A stretch of 64,000 nucleotides of DNA from Collimonas arenae. Its GTDB lineage: Bacteria > Pseudomonadota > Gammaproteobacteria > Burkholderiales > Burkholderiaceae_D. The DNA lies in assembly GCF_000786695.1 (NCBI RefSeq), contig NZ_CP009962.1, positions 4,464,001 to 4,528,000 of the forward strand. The letters run 5' to 3'. Position 1 is the first letter of the stretch. Each line of letters opens with the position of its first letter. The notes under the pieces were generated by a model. It made no database searches. It had not been told where the DNA came from and saw only the letters and a program-made list of their open reading frames with translations. Positions 10,481 through 18,616 of this stretch are shown here, piece after piece. The position numbers and the translations under genes were made by a program.

Positions 10481-12109
10481 TCAGGCAAACTCGCCGATCT
10501 TCTTGACCACGGCTGCACGCACCGAACCGCTGACCACGAACGATTGCGCCACCGCGATATCGTTGTGGAACCAGCGGTCGCCATCCAGGCAAGCCGGAAT
10601 CTGGCTGCGGATTTCCTGATAGGCCGCCTGCGTGCCTTCGCCCAGTACAAAGCCCGGCAGCAGATCTTCCGTCATGGTCAGCGCCTGCGCTGCCAGCAGC
10701 ATTTCCACGCCGATGATGTACTGCGTGTTGGCCACCACAGTGGCCGCCTTGCGTGCGCACCAGGTCGAGTTGGAGACGTGGTCTTCGCTGTTGCCCTTGG
10801 CCGGAATGCTGTCGACGCTGCCCGGCATGCATAGGGTGCGGTTTTCCATCACCAGCGAACTCATCGAACATTGCACCACCGGATAACCGGTGTTGACGCC
10901 GCGCACGCCGCTCATCAGGTTGCGTGGCAAGCCCCATGACAAGGTCGGGTCGATCAGGCGGGCGATGCGCCGTTCGCAAATGCTGCCGAGGTCGGTGATC
11001 GCCATCGCCAGCAGATCCATCGCCTGCGCCAGGTACTGGCCGTGGAAGTTACCGCCGGAGATGATTTCAAAGCCGCCGCCTTCTTTGTCAAAGATCAGCG
11101 GATTGTCGGTCGCCGAGTTGATTTCCTTGTCGACGATGTTGTCGATGTAATCAAGCGCATCGAACACCGGGCCGTAGACTTGCGGCGAGCAGCGCAGCGA
11201 ATACACGTCCTGGATGCGCGAACTGTACGGGATATCGGTACGGCGCGATTCTTCCGGAAACTGCACCGCGCGCGCTTCATGCGTGGTGCGGGTCGAACCG
11301 GAGAGCAGCTTGCGGATGATGGCGGCAGTCTTGATCTGGCCGGCATGCGGACGGGCTTGCTGGATACGGTGGTCGAAGGCGGCCATTTCAGCGCGCATCG
11401 CTTCCAGCGTCAGGCCCAGCGACAAACAGGCATCGCTCAGCAGGTTGCGCGAATCGTGCGCTACCAGCACAGCCACCGCCAGCGACGCGGTACAGCCATT
11501 GATCAGGGCCGATGCATCCTTGGCCTTGAGATCGAACTTGACCGGACCGACGCCGGCCTTGGTGATCGCCTCAGGCGCGCTCATGCGTTGGCCTTGGTAC
11601 ATGACTTCGGCTTCATCGAAACCGGCAATCGCGGCAGCCAGATAGGACAAAGGCGCCAGGTCGCCGGAGGCGCCAACCGACCCCTTTTGCGGCATGATCG
11701 GATGGATGCCGGCGTTCAGGAAGGCCAGCAGACGGTCGACCACTTCCACCCGCGGCGCCGAATAATTGCTGGCGAAGGCGTTGGCGCGCAGCAGCATGGT
11801 GGCGCGGCTGACTTCTTCCGAGAACGGCTCGCCGATACCGGCGCAATGGGCCTTGATCAGTTGCGTCTGGAACAATTCGATATGCTCGACCTTGATGCGA
11901 GTGTCTTTCAACAGGCCGACGCCGGTGTTGAAGCTGTACATCATCGGCGCTTCGTCGTGCATCCAGGTCGATTCAATATAGTCGCGGCTTTCTTTCAGGG
12001 CGGCGCGCGACGACTCGGCTAGCGTCACCGGCAGGTGCGGAGCGCGGGCGACCTCGACTACTTGCTGTGCAGTCAGGTTGAAACCGTCGATGGTGATGGT
12101 TTGAGGCAT
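10481..12109 (-). CDS. Aromatic amino acid (HAL/PAL-type) ammonia-lyase, substrate uncertain
   Basis: 542 residues of the MIO-dependent lyase family. The Ala147-Ser148-Gly149 triad (SVGASGDLAPLS) forms the MIO cofactor, Tyr58 (MYSFNTGVG) is the expected catalytic Tyr, and NTGYPVVQC and STRTTHEA are family-like. It is longer than usual HutH (about 510), and the region that reads QEDHVSM in HutH reads NSEDHVSN here. No hutU, hutI or hutG is near. So histidine ammonia-lyase is the nearest name but the substrate may differ. Start at 12109 (MPQTITIDG) has GGAG upstream. It lies downstream of puuD on the same strand with a 122-base gap. Confidence 0.8.
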   Translation of the reverse strand: MPQTITIDGFNLTAQQVVEVARAPHLPVTLAESSRAALKESRDYIESTWMHDEAPMMYSFNTGVGLLKDTRIKVEHIELFQTQLIKAHCAGIGEPFSEEVSRATMLLRANAFASNYSAPRVEVVDRLLAFLNAGIHPIMPQKGSVGASGDLAPLSYLAAAIAGFDEAEVMYQGQRMSAPEAITKAGVGPVKFDLKAKDASALINGCTASLAVAVLVAHDSRNLLSDACLSLGLTLEAMRAEMAAFDHRIQQARPHAGQIKTAAIIRKLLSGSTRTTHEARAVQFPEESRRTDIPYSSRIQDVYSLRCSPQVYGPVFDALDYIDNIVDKEINSATDNPLIFDKEGGGFEIISGGNFHGQYLAQAMDLLAMAITDLGSICERRIARLIDPTLSWGLPRNLMSGVRGVNTGYPVVQCSMSSLVMENRTLCMPGSVDSIPAKGNSEDHVSNSTWCARKAATVVANTQYIIGVEMLLAAQALTMTEDLLPGFVLGEGTQAAYQEIRSQIPACLDGDRWFHNDIAVAQSFVVSGSVRAAVVKKIGEFA

Positions 12110-12231
12110 GGGAACTCCAAATTTTTTAATGTGCTGAATAAGCGCCGCAGGCAAAAGCCGATTGAGCGTTGCGGCTATTGCTCAACCGGCTTCCTGCGTT
12201 GGGGCTGGACGATGATATCGGGCGCGGCGGC

Positions 12232-13500
12232 TTACTTGGCGCCGGCGGTATACCAGGCGCCGATCAAGGCGCGTTCGTCGTCAGTGATGTGCGTCATGTT
12301 CGCCAGTGGCATAGCCTTCAACTGCACTGCCTGCTGATAGATCTTGTCGGCGTGCTGACGGATCAGGTCAGGCGTTTGCAGCATGATGCCAGCCGGTGCA
12401 GTGGCAAAGCCAGGCTGTGTCGGTTGCGCCGAATGGCAGGTAGCGCAACGCTGGCCGATGATTTCCTGGATATGCGCCATGTCGGCTGCCGGCGCCGCAG
12501 TTGCCGCAGCAACTGCACCGGTTGTACCTGCTGCAACCGGAGAATCCAGCTTGGCAACCGGCGCCACTGGCTTGATCGGGCTCGGTGCAATTGCAATGGC
12601 TACCGCCAGCAGCAAGGCTACGCCGGCAATCGGATAACCGATTGAAACGCGGCCGGCGTGACGCAAATTGAAGAAGTGACGAATCAACGCGCCGGCAGCA
12701 ATGATCGCCGCCAGGATCAGCCAGTTGTACGGATGGCTGTAGGTCATGCCGTAGTGGTTGCTGATCATGATGAACAACACAGGCAGCGTGAAATAGTTGT
12801 TGTGCACGCTGCGTTGCTTGGCCTTTTTGCCGTAGATTGGATCCGGCGATTTACCGACGCGCATCGCTTCCACCAGCTTGCGCTGGCCCGGGATGATCAC
12901 CATCAACACGTTACCCACCATCATGGTGCCGATCATGGCGCCGACATGGATGTAGGCGGCGCGGCCACTCAGCAGATGCGTCAGCACAAAAGCGGCGGCA
13001 ACGATGAACAGGTACATGATGATGCCAAGCAGGCCGTCGCGTTTGCCCAGCGGCGAACGGCACAGCAAGTCGTAGACGGTCCATCCGATCACCAGGGTGC
13101 CGAGGCCGACGCCGATGGCTTGCCAGTTGCTGAGGTCGGCCACATCCTTGTTGATCATCATTGCCGAAGCATTGAAGTAGTAAACGATGAACAGCATGGC
13201 GAAACCGGACAGCCAGGTGGCATAGGCTTCCCATTTGAACCAATGCAGGTCGTCCGGCAATTCTGCCGGCGCCACCAGATATTTTTGCGGATTGTAGAAA
13301 CCACCGCCGTGGACTGCCCACAGCTCTCCAGACACGCCTTTCTTGGCCAGATCGGAGCCCGGCTTCGGAGGACGGATCGAATTATCGAGCCAGACGAAAT
13401 AGAAGGATGCGCCGATCCAGGCGATCCCCGTAATCAAGTGCAACCAACGCACCAACAGATTGAGCCAGTCGACCCCATACGCTACCAACATTGCATCCAT
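12232..13500 (-). CDS. puuD: Urate hydroxylase PuuD (membrane protein with cytochrome c tail)
   Basis: 422 residues. About eight hydrophobic helices (from LNLLVRWLHLITGIAWIGASF) form the urate hydroxylase domain (DUF989), and a C-terminal cytochrome c domain carries the heme motif CATCH at 352-356 with a probable axial Met397. An Ala/Pro linker (about 315-345) joins them. PuuD oxidises urate to 5-hydroxyisourate at the inner membrane and passes electrons to the respiratory chain through the heme, unlike soluble uricases. It diverges from the LysR gene at 13966. Confidence 0.95.
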   Translation of the reverse strand: MDAMLVAYGVDWLNLLVRWLHLITGIAWIGASFYFVWLDNSIRPPKPGSDLAKKGVSGELWAVHGGGFYNPQKYLVAPAELPDDLHWFKWEAYATWLSGFAMLFIVYYFNASAMMINKDVADLSNWQAIGVGLGTLVIGWTVYDLLCRSPLGKRDGLLGIIMYLFIVAAAFVLTHLLSGRAAYIHVGAMIGTMMVGNVLMVIIPGQRKLVEAMRVGKSPDPIYGKKAKQRSVHNNYFTLPVLFIMISNHYGMTYSHPYNWLILAAIIAAGALIRHFFNLRHAGRVSIGYPIAGVALLLAVAIAIAPSPIKPVAPVAKLDSPVAAGTTGAVAAATAAPAADMAHIQEIIGQRCATCHSAQPTQPGFATAPAGIMLQTPDLIRQHADKIYQQAVQLKAMPLANMTHITDDERALIGAWYTAGAK

Positions 13501-13965
13501 GTCTTCCCCAACATTCTATTGCTCGTCTGCCACCGCGGGCTCTGCAAACGACGGAGTGATTACTCCAATATGGCCGCGAACTTTATATAAGCGTTGTTAT
13601 TACACCAGCTCCGCTACGACCCACATTCATTTTCTCCCTGCCACCCCTGAGATAAAAGCGTGGCAGATTCACGCAAGATAAACGTATTGTGATTTTAAAA
13701 CATGGATTTATAGATATATTTGACATACGCATATCCATATACCAAAATGAACTGCAAGGGCTCCAATCACTATAAGCAAAATAATATAAGCCTAATGCTC
13801 AAGCCAATAGATATTGGACTTGCACAAAGTTTCTCCAGCAAGGCATGCCGACGCAGACAGTGCAGCTGCACGGCAAGGAGGCATAACGCCGCTGGAGGAA
13901 CTTTGTGTAGGTCCTCAAATATTAAATCAATAAATATCAACAACAAAACAATAGTAGGAGACACC
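13501..13965. other. Regulatory intergenic region between puuD and the LysR gene
   Basis: 465 bases, AT-rich from about 13570. It should contain the divergent promoters. A plausible plus-strand promoter is TTGACA (13720-13725), a 17-base spacer, and CAAAAT (13743-13748). Downstream is a long RNA-type hairpin (separate entry). On the puuD side there is a small GGAGT/ACTCC dyad at 13553-13566. No protein-coding gene is convincing; the frame that is open from 13720 merely extends the LysR gene upstream without a start signal. Confidence 0.55.
13816..13914 (+). ncRNA. Candidate structured leader RNA of the urate-cluster LysR gene
   Basis: Bases 13816-13839 pair with 13891-13914 over 24 continuous pairs. 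Three positions that are not Watson-Crick (opposite 13820, 13822, 13832) are all G-U pairs if the plus strand is transcribed, and would be A-C mismatches on the other strand. This points to a plus-strand RNA rather than a DNA site. The 51-nt interior can form AUGCC/GGCAU and a GUGCAGCUGCAC self-complementary hairpin. It ends 51 bases before the LysR start. No T-run follows, so it is not a simple terminator. I do not recognise a known riboswitch consensus; a MITE-like insertion is the alternative. Confidence 0.5.
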
Positions 13966-14904
13966 ATGGCTAAGCTGCCCGACCACCTGGATATACACCT
14001 GATACGCATCCTGTATCTGCTGCTGTGCGAGAAAAACGTCTCGCGCGTAGCGCTTAAACTGAACCAGCCGCAACCATCGATCTCGGCCTCGCTGCGCAAG
14101 CTGCGCGAGCTCACCGGCGATCCCCTGCTGGTGCGCGGCGCCCGCGGCATGGTGCCGACCCAGCACGGCGAAAGCCTGCTCAAGCCTGCCAAACGCATTC
14201 TCGAAGAAACCGAACGCCTGTTCGTGCAAAAGACCCCTTTCGTGCCGCAAGCCGAAGCGCGTACCTTTCATATCGCCGCGCCAGATTACATGAATACGCC
14301 GTTCTTCCTGGAAGTAGTGGCCCGCCTGCGCCGCGAATCGCCCAAGAGCCGCATCGTGATCCATGCGCTGGGTCCGGAAACCGACTACGTCAGGCTGCTG
14401 TCCGATGGCGATCTCGACCTGGTGATCGCCAACTGGGATGAACCGCCGCCCCACCTGCACCTGTCGAAACTGTTCGACGACCCCATCGTCTGCCTGATGC
14501 GCGCCGACAGCGCCTACGCCAAACGCACCGGGCCTGACCAGATGACGGTGGAGGACTATCTGTCGCTGCCGCATGTAGCGCCGTGGCAGGTGCTGCCTGG
14601 ATATCACGGCATCATCGATTCCTTTCTCGACAGTCAGAACCTGAACCGTAATGTGGTGGTGGAATCGGCCTATTTCGGCATGCTGCCCTATATGGTGGCG
14701 CAAACCGACCTGGTGCTGACCACCGGCCGCCAGTTCGCGCGCTTCTATGAAAAGACGCTGTCATTGAAAAGTTTTGCGCTGCCGATCAAGTTTCCGCCGA
14801 TGCGTTTTTACCAACTGTGGCACGAGCGGGTGCACCAGGCCACCGAGCATAAATGGCTGCGAGAACAGATCGGGATTGCCGCCAAGGCGCTGCTGGAGAA
14901 GTAA
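13966..14904 (+). CDS. LysR-family regulator, probable controller of the urate genes
   Basis: 312 residues. The winged helix-turn-helix sits at the N-terminus (HLIRILYLLLCEKNVSRVAL, then QPSISASLRKLRELTGDPLL), and residues about 95-305 form the periplasmic-binding-like effector domain. Start chosen at 13966 because TAGGAGA precedes it; the frame is open further upstream but lacks a start signal. It is divergent from puuD and followed by the urate permease, so a purine intermediate is the likely effector (inference). Its mRNA leader holds the long hairpin listed separately. Confidence 0.9.
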   Translation: MAKLPDHLDIHLIRILYLLLCEKNVSRVALKLNQPQPSISASLRKLRELTGDPLLVRGARGMVPTQHGESLLKPAKRILEETERLFVQKTPFVPQAEARTFHIAAPDYMNTPFFLEVVARLRRESPKSRIVIHALGPETDYVRLLSDGDLDLVIANWDEPPPHLHLSKLFDDPIVCLMRADSAYAKRTGPDQMTVEDYLSLPHVAPWQVLPGYHGIIDSFLDSQNLNRNVVVESAYFGMLPYMVAQTDLVLTTGRQFARFYEKTLSLKSFALPIKFPPMRFYQLWHERVHQATEHKWLREQIGIAAKALLEK

Positions 14905-15054
14905 AAAAAACAACGAAATTCTCTATCGCAACGCATTTTCGCCATATATCCAAATACATAAATCAACTATCAGGCAAGCTATATATCGTGGAGTCTCGGG
15001 CAAAGTAGTATCGAAGCGCACGAGCCCTGTTCAACTCGCAGGTGACTTGTGAAG

Positions 15055-15116
15055 GCTGTAGCGGATCGAGCCGGTCAGGCAGGAAGTTAAAAGACCGTAT
15101 GGATACCGCTGCCAGC
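15055..15116 (+). ncRNA. Candidate folded leader of the urate/xanthine permease mRNA
   Basis: Bases 15055-15066 pair with 15103-15116 (GCUG-UAGCGG-AU against AU-ACCGCUGCCAGC, with two single-base bulges and one G-U pair). Inside, CGGUC (15072-15076) pairs with GACCG (15093-15097) around a 16-nt purine-rich loop, leaving two internal loops. It ends 34 bases before the start codon, near the TAGGAGA ribosome site. A two-helix fold with an internal loop is what a small riboswitch could look like, and the NMT1 class senses xanthine and urate, but I cannot verify a consensus match. Confidence 0.35.
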
Positions 15117-15150
15117 ACTAAAATCATAAATAGCGCCTAGGAGACATACG

Positions 15151-16545
15151 ATGAACAGCAGTACAGATCCGGTAGATGAAAGACTTCCCGTAGGTAAACT
15201 GGCCGCGCTCGGCCTGCAGCACGTGCTGGTGATGTATGCCGGCGCGATCGCGGTGCCCCTGATCATCGGCGGCGCCCTCAACCTGGCAAAAAGCGACATC
15301 GCCTTCCTGATCAGCGCCGACCTGTTTTGCTGCGGTTTGGTTACGCTGATCCAATGCCTTGGTTTCTGGAAATTCGGTATCAAGATGCCAGTCATGATGG
15401 GCGTCACCTTCGCCGCCGTCGGGCCAATGGTGGCGATGGCAGGCAACCCGCAACTGACGATCGTCCATATCTACGGGGCTGTGATTGTCTCCGGCATCTT
15501 CTGCGTCCTGGCAGCGCCCTACATGAGTCGTCTGATGCGCTTCTTTCCGCCAGTGGTGACCGGCACGGTGATCAGCGTCATCGGTATTTCCCTCATGGGC
15601 GTTGGCATCAACTGGGCGGCCGGCGGCCAGCCTGTGATCGGCCAACTGGTCGACGGCGTCTTCGTCAAGATGCCCAATCCGGATTACGGCTCCCCCACCA
15701 GCCTTGGCATTGCGCTGATCGTGCTGGTATCGATCCTGCTGATCACCAAATATGTGAAAGGCTTCATCGCCAACATCTCGGTGCTGACCGGCATGGTGAT
15801 CGGCTTCGTCATCGCCATGGCGATGGGAAAAATCAGCTTCTATGGCCTCGGCGACGCCGAATGGTTCGCCTTCATCCGGCCTTTCCACTACGGCTGGCCA
15901 AAATTCGACATCGGCTCGATTATCAGCATGTGCCTGGTGATGATCGTCACCATGATCGAATCGACTGGGATGTTTATCGCCCTGGGTGAAATCGTCGGCA
16001 AGAAAGTCGATGACAAAACCCTGGCGCGCGGCTTGCGCGTCGATGGTCTCGGCAGCGTAATCGGCGGCATCTTCAATACCTTCCCGTACACCTCGTTCTC
16101 ACAGAATATCGGCCTGGTCGGCGTCACCGGCGTACGTAGCCGCTTCGTCTGCGCCGCCGCCGGCGTGATCCTGATGCTGTTCGGCCTGTTTCCGAAAATG
16201 GCGCACGTCGCCGCCTCGATCCCGCAGTTTGTACTGGGCGGCGCCGGCATCGTGATGTTCGGTATGGTGGCCGCCACCGGCATCAAGATCTTGTCGGGCG
16301 TGGACTTCCAGCGCAACCGCAATAACCTGTTCATCGTCGCCGTCAGCTTCGGCGCAGGCATGATTCCGATCGTGGCGCCAAGCTTCTTCGACAAGATGCC
16401 GGTTTTCCTGTCGACCATTTTGCACAGCGGCATTCTGCTCGCTTCCAGCATGGCGGTCTTGCTGAACCTGTTTTTCAACGGTAAAGGTTCCAGCGAAGAC
16501 AGCCGTGCGCATGCAATGGCGGCGGCGCAAAGCTCCGATCACTAA
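15151..16545 (+). CDS. NCS2-family urate/xanthine permease
   Basis: 464 residues, about 13-14 hydrophobic segments, of the nucleobase:cation symporter-2 family. Family signatures are GLQHVLVMYAGAIAVPLIIG near residue 20 and, in TM10, the NTFPYTSFSQNIGLVGVTGV segment whose SFSQNIGLVGVTGVRSR form is typical of urate and xanthine transporters. It imports purines with protons across the inner membrane. TAGGAGA lies before the ATG. The context (LysR, PuuD, UraD-AllC) favours urate as substrate. Confidence 0.92.
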   Translation: MNSSTDPVDERLPVGKLAALGLQHVLVMYAGAIAVPLIIGGALNLAKSDIAFLISADLFCCGLVTLIQCLGFWKFGIKMPVMMGVTFAAVGPMVAMAGNPQLTIVHIYGAVIVSGIFCVLAAPYMSRLMRFFPPVVTGTVISVIGISLMGVGINWAAGGQPVIGQLVDGVFVKMPNPDYGSPTSLGIALIVLVSILLITKYVKGFIANISVLTGMVIGFVIAMAMGKISFYGLGDAEWFAFIRPFHYGWPKFDIGSIISMCLVMIVTMIESTGMFIALGEIVGKKVDDKTLARGLRVDGLGSVIGGIFNTFPYTSFSQNIGLVGVTGVRSRFVCAAAGVILMLFGLFPKMAHVAASIPQFVLGGAGIVMFGMVAATGIKILSGVDFQRNRNNLFIVAVSFGAGMIPIVAPSFFDKMPVFLSTILHSGILLASSMAVLLNLFFNGKGSSEDSRAHAMAAAQSSDH

Positions 16546-16655
16546 ACGCAAGAAAACGCAGCCTGGGTTCACCCAGGACAATACCGGCAACCCAAGCTGC
16601 GAGTAAACTGTTTTGAAGTAACCGAGGAAGCGGGCAAGACCCGCGGATGAAATAA

Positions 16656-18416
16656 ATGACAACACTAGAACAATTGAACAGCGCCGATGCGCAAGCCTTC
16701 GTCGCGACCTTGCACGGCATCTACGAGCATTCGCCATGGATCCCTGAACGCGCAGCCTCCCAGCGGCCATTCGCCAACATCACCGCACTCAAGCTGGCGA
16801 TGCAGGCGACTGTCAGCAGCGCTACCCGAGAAGAACAGCTTGGCCTGATCCGTGCCCACCCGGAGTTGGCCGGCAAGGCAGCCATCGCGGGCGAGCTGAC
16901 GGTTGAATCGACCGGCGAGCAAGCTAAGGCTGGCCTCAATCTTTGCAGCGCTGAAGAATTCGCCACGCTGCAAAAACTCAATGCCGACTACAACAAGAAA
17001 TTCGGTTTCCCTTTCATCCTCGCCGTCAAGGGCGCCGACGGCCAGGGCTTGTCGCGCCAGGCCATCATCGCCACCTTCAGCCGCCGCCTGAAGAACCAGT
17101 TCGACGATGAACTGGGAGAGGCCTTGCGCCAGATCGGCCGTATCGCCGAGATGCGCACCAACGACCTGCTCGGCTATTCGCCCGAGCTGGGCAAGACCAT
17201 CATGCATTGGGCTGAACAGATCGGCGCCTGGAGCGACGACGACAACGGCCTGACCTGCGCCTACATGACTGACGCGCACCGCCGCACGGCCACGCAAATA
17301 GCCGGCTGGATGCGCGAAGCCGGCATGCAAGCCGAGATCGATGCAGCCGGCAACGTGGTGGGGCGCTATCTGTCCGACAACCCATCGGCAAAAACGCTGA
17401 TGACGGGCTCGCACTACGACACGGTGCGCAACGGCGGGAAATACGATGGCCGCGAAGGCATCTTGCTGCCGATCGCCATCGTCAAGCATTTGCATGAACG
17501 TGGCGAGAAGCTGCCCTTCCATTTTGAAATCGTCGGTTTCTCCGAAGAAGAAGGCGTACGCTTCAAGAGTACTTTCCTGGGTAGTAATGCAATCATCGGC
17601 CAGTTCAATATGGAGTTGCTGAACACGCTTGACCGCGACGGCATCAGCATGCGCGATGCCTTGCTGAAAGCCGGCCACGATCCTGCAGCGATTCCTGCCA
17701 TTGCTCGTAATCCGGCTGACTTGCTGGGCTATGTTGAAGTACATATTGAACAGGGGCCGGTGCTGCTGCATCGTGACCTGCCGGTCGGCATCGTTACCTC
17801 GATCGCCGGCAGTTGCCGCTACATGGTGCAACTGAAAGGCGTCGCCAGCCATTCCGGAACTACGCCGATGTCGATGCGCAAGGACGCCGCCGCGGCAGCC
17901 GCCGAAATCGTGCTCTACGTGGAACAACGCTGCGCGCAGGATCAGCAGGCATCGCTGGTGGGCACGGTTGGCCAGCTGCAGGTGCCGAACGGTTCAACCA
18001 ATGTGATTCCGGGTGCATGCGTGTTCTCGCTAGATATTCGCGCCGAGGACGATGTCGTGCGCGATGCGGCAGTGGAAGACGTGCTGCGTCATATCGAAGC
18101 GGTCTGCGAACGCCGCTGCATCGAAGCCAATGTCGAAAAAATGGTGTCGGCCCCGGCTGCGCCTTGTGCTTCCTGGCTGATGGACCAGTTGTCCGCCGCC
18201 ACCGAACGGGCTGGCGTAAAACCGTTCAAACTCGCTTCCGGCGCGGGTCATGATGCCATGACCATCGCCAAAATAACTGATGTCGCAATGCTGTTCACGC
18301 GTTGCGGCAACGGTGGCATCAGTCACAATCCATTGGAAACAATGACTGCTGACGATGCCGAAGTATCGGCGCAAATCTTGCTGGATTTCCTACGCCGCTT
18401 CAAACCAAAATCTTGA
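16656..18416 (+). CDS. uraD/allC: Fused OHCU decarboxylase and allantoate amidohydrolase
   Basis: 586 residues, two enzymes in one chain. Residues 1 to about 170 are OHCU decarboxylase (LNSADAQAFVATLHGIYEHS; catalytic His68 in RAHPELAGKA), which makes S-allantoin. Residues about 178-586 are an M20-type allantoate amidohydrolase with metal ligands His253 (GSHYDTV), Asp264 (GGKYDGREG), the Glu pair of GFSEEEGVRF, His in VEVHIEQGP, and His in CGNGGISHNPLE. It therefore carries out steps on both sides of PuuE. The Shine-Dalgarno is poor (GGATGAAATAA). No stop or frameshift separates the domains. Confidence 0.94.
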   Translation: MTTLEQLNSADAQAFVATLHGIYEHSPWIPERAASQRPFANITALKLAMQATVSSATREEQLGLIRAHPELAGKAAIAGELTVESTGEQAKAGLNLCSAEEFATLQKLNADYNKKFGFPFILAVKGADGQGLSRQAIIATFSRRLKNQFDDELGEALRQIGRIAEMRTNDLLGYSPELGKTIMHWAEQIGAWSDDDNGLTCAYMTDAHRRTATQIAGWMREAGMQAEIDAAGNVVGRYLSDNPSAKTLMTGSHYDTVRNGGKYDGREGILLPIAIVKHLHERGEKLPFHFEIVGFSEEEGVRFKSTFLGSNAIIGQFNMELLNTLDRDGISMRDALLKAGHDPAAIPAIARNPADLLGYVEVHIEQGPVLLHRDLPVGIVTSIAGSCRYMVQLKGVASHSGTTPMSMRKDAAAAAAEIVLYVEQRCAQDQQASLVGTVGQLQVPNGSTNVIPGACVFSLDIRAEDDVVRDAAVEDVLRHIEAVCERRCIEANVEKMVSAPAAPCASWLMDQLSAATERAGVKPFKLASGAGHDAMTIAKITDVAMLFTRCGNGGISHNPLETMTADDAEVSAQILLDFLRRFKPKS

Positions 18417-18476
18417 ACCAGCGTATTTACCTACTGATATTACACGCCGAGGTTTTTCGCCAATTCAACACCAGGC

Positions 18477-18548
18477 GTAGTTAAGTGGGGTCAGAGTTTT
18501 TTTACGACAGCCGTATCGTCGTAAATTACTCTGACCCTGATTAACTAC
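18477..18548. repeat. REP/MITE-like palindromic element
   Basis: A 72-base imperfect palindrome: outer arms GTAGTTAA/TTAACTAC (18477-18484, 18541-18548), then GGGTCAGAGT/ACTCTGACCC, then TTTACGAC/GTCGTAAA around a small loop. The GGGTCAGAGT core resembles the GGGGTCAGAGT ends of REP-type sequences mobilised by REP-associated tyrosine transposases (from memory). No transposase is present, so it is a non-autonomous or residual copy. Confidence 0.65.
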
Positions 18549-18616
18549 CGTCAGTACTGCATTGAAAAGAAGCGGCAGGCTCTGCGTAGCATCAGTTATT
18601 TTGTTGGTTAATTGCC

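Noticed and set aside
16562..16577. CCTGGGT/ACCCAGG hairpin after the urate permease as terminator
   Set aside because: 7-bp stem with a 2-base centre and no T-run; the next gene follows 78 bases later on the same strand, so read-through is likely.
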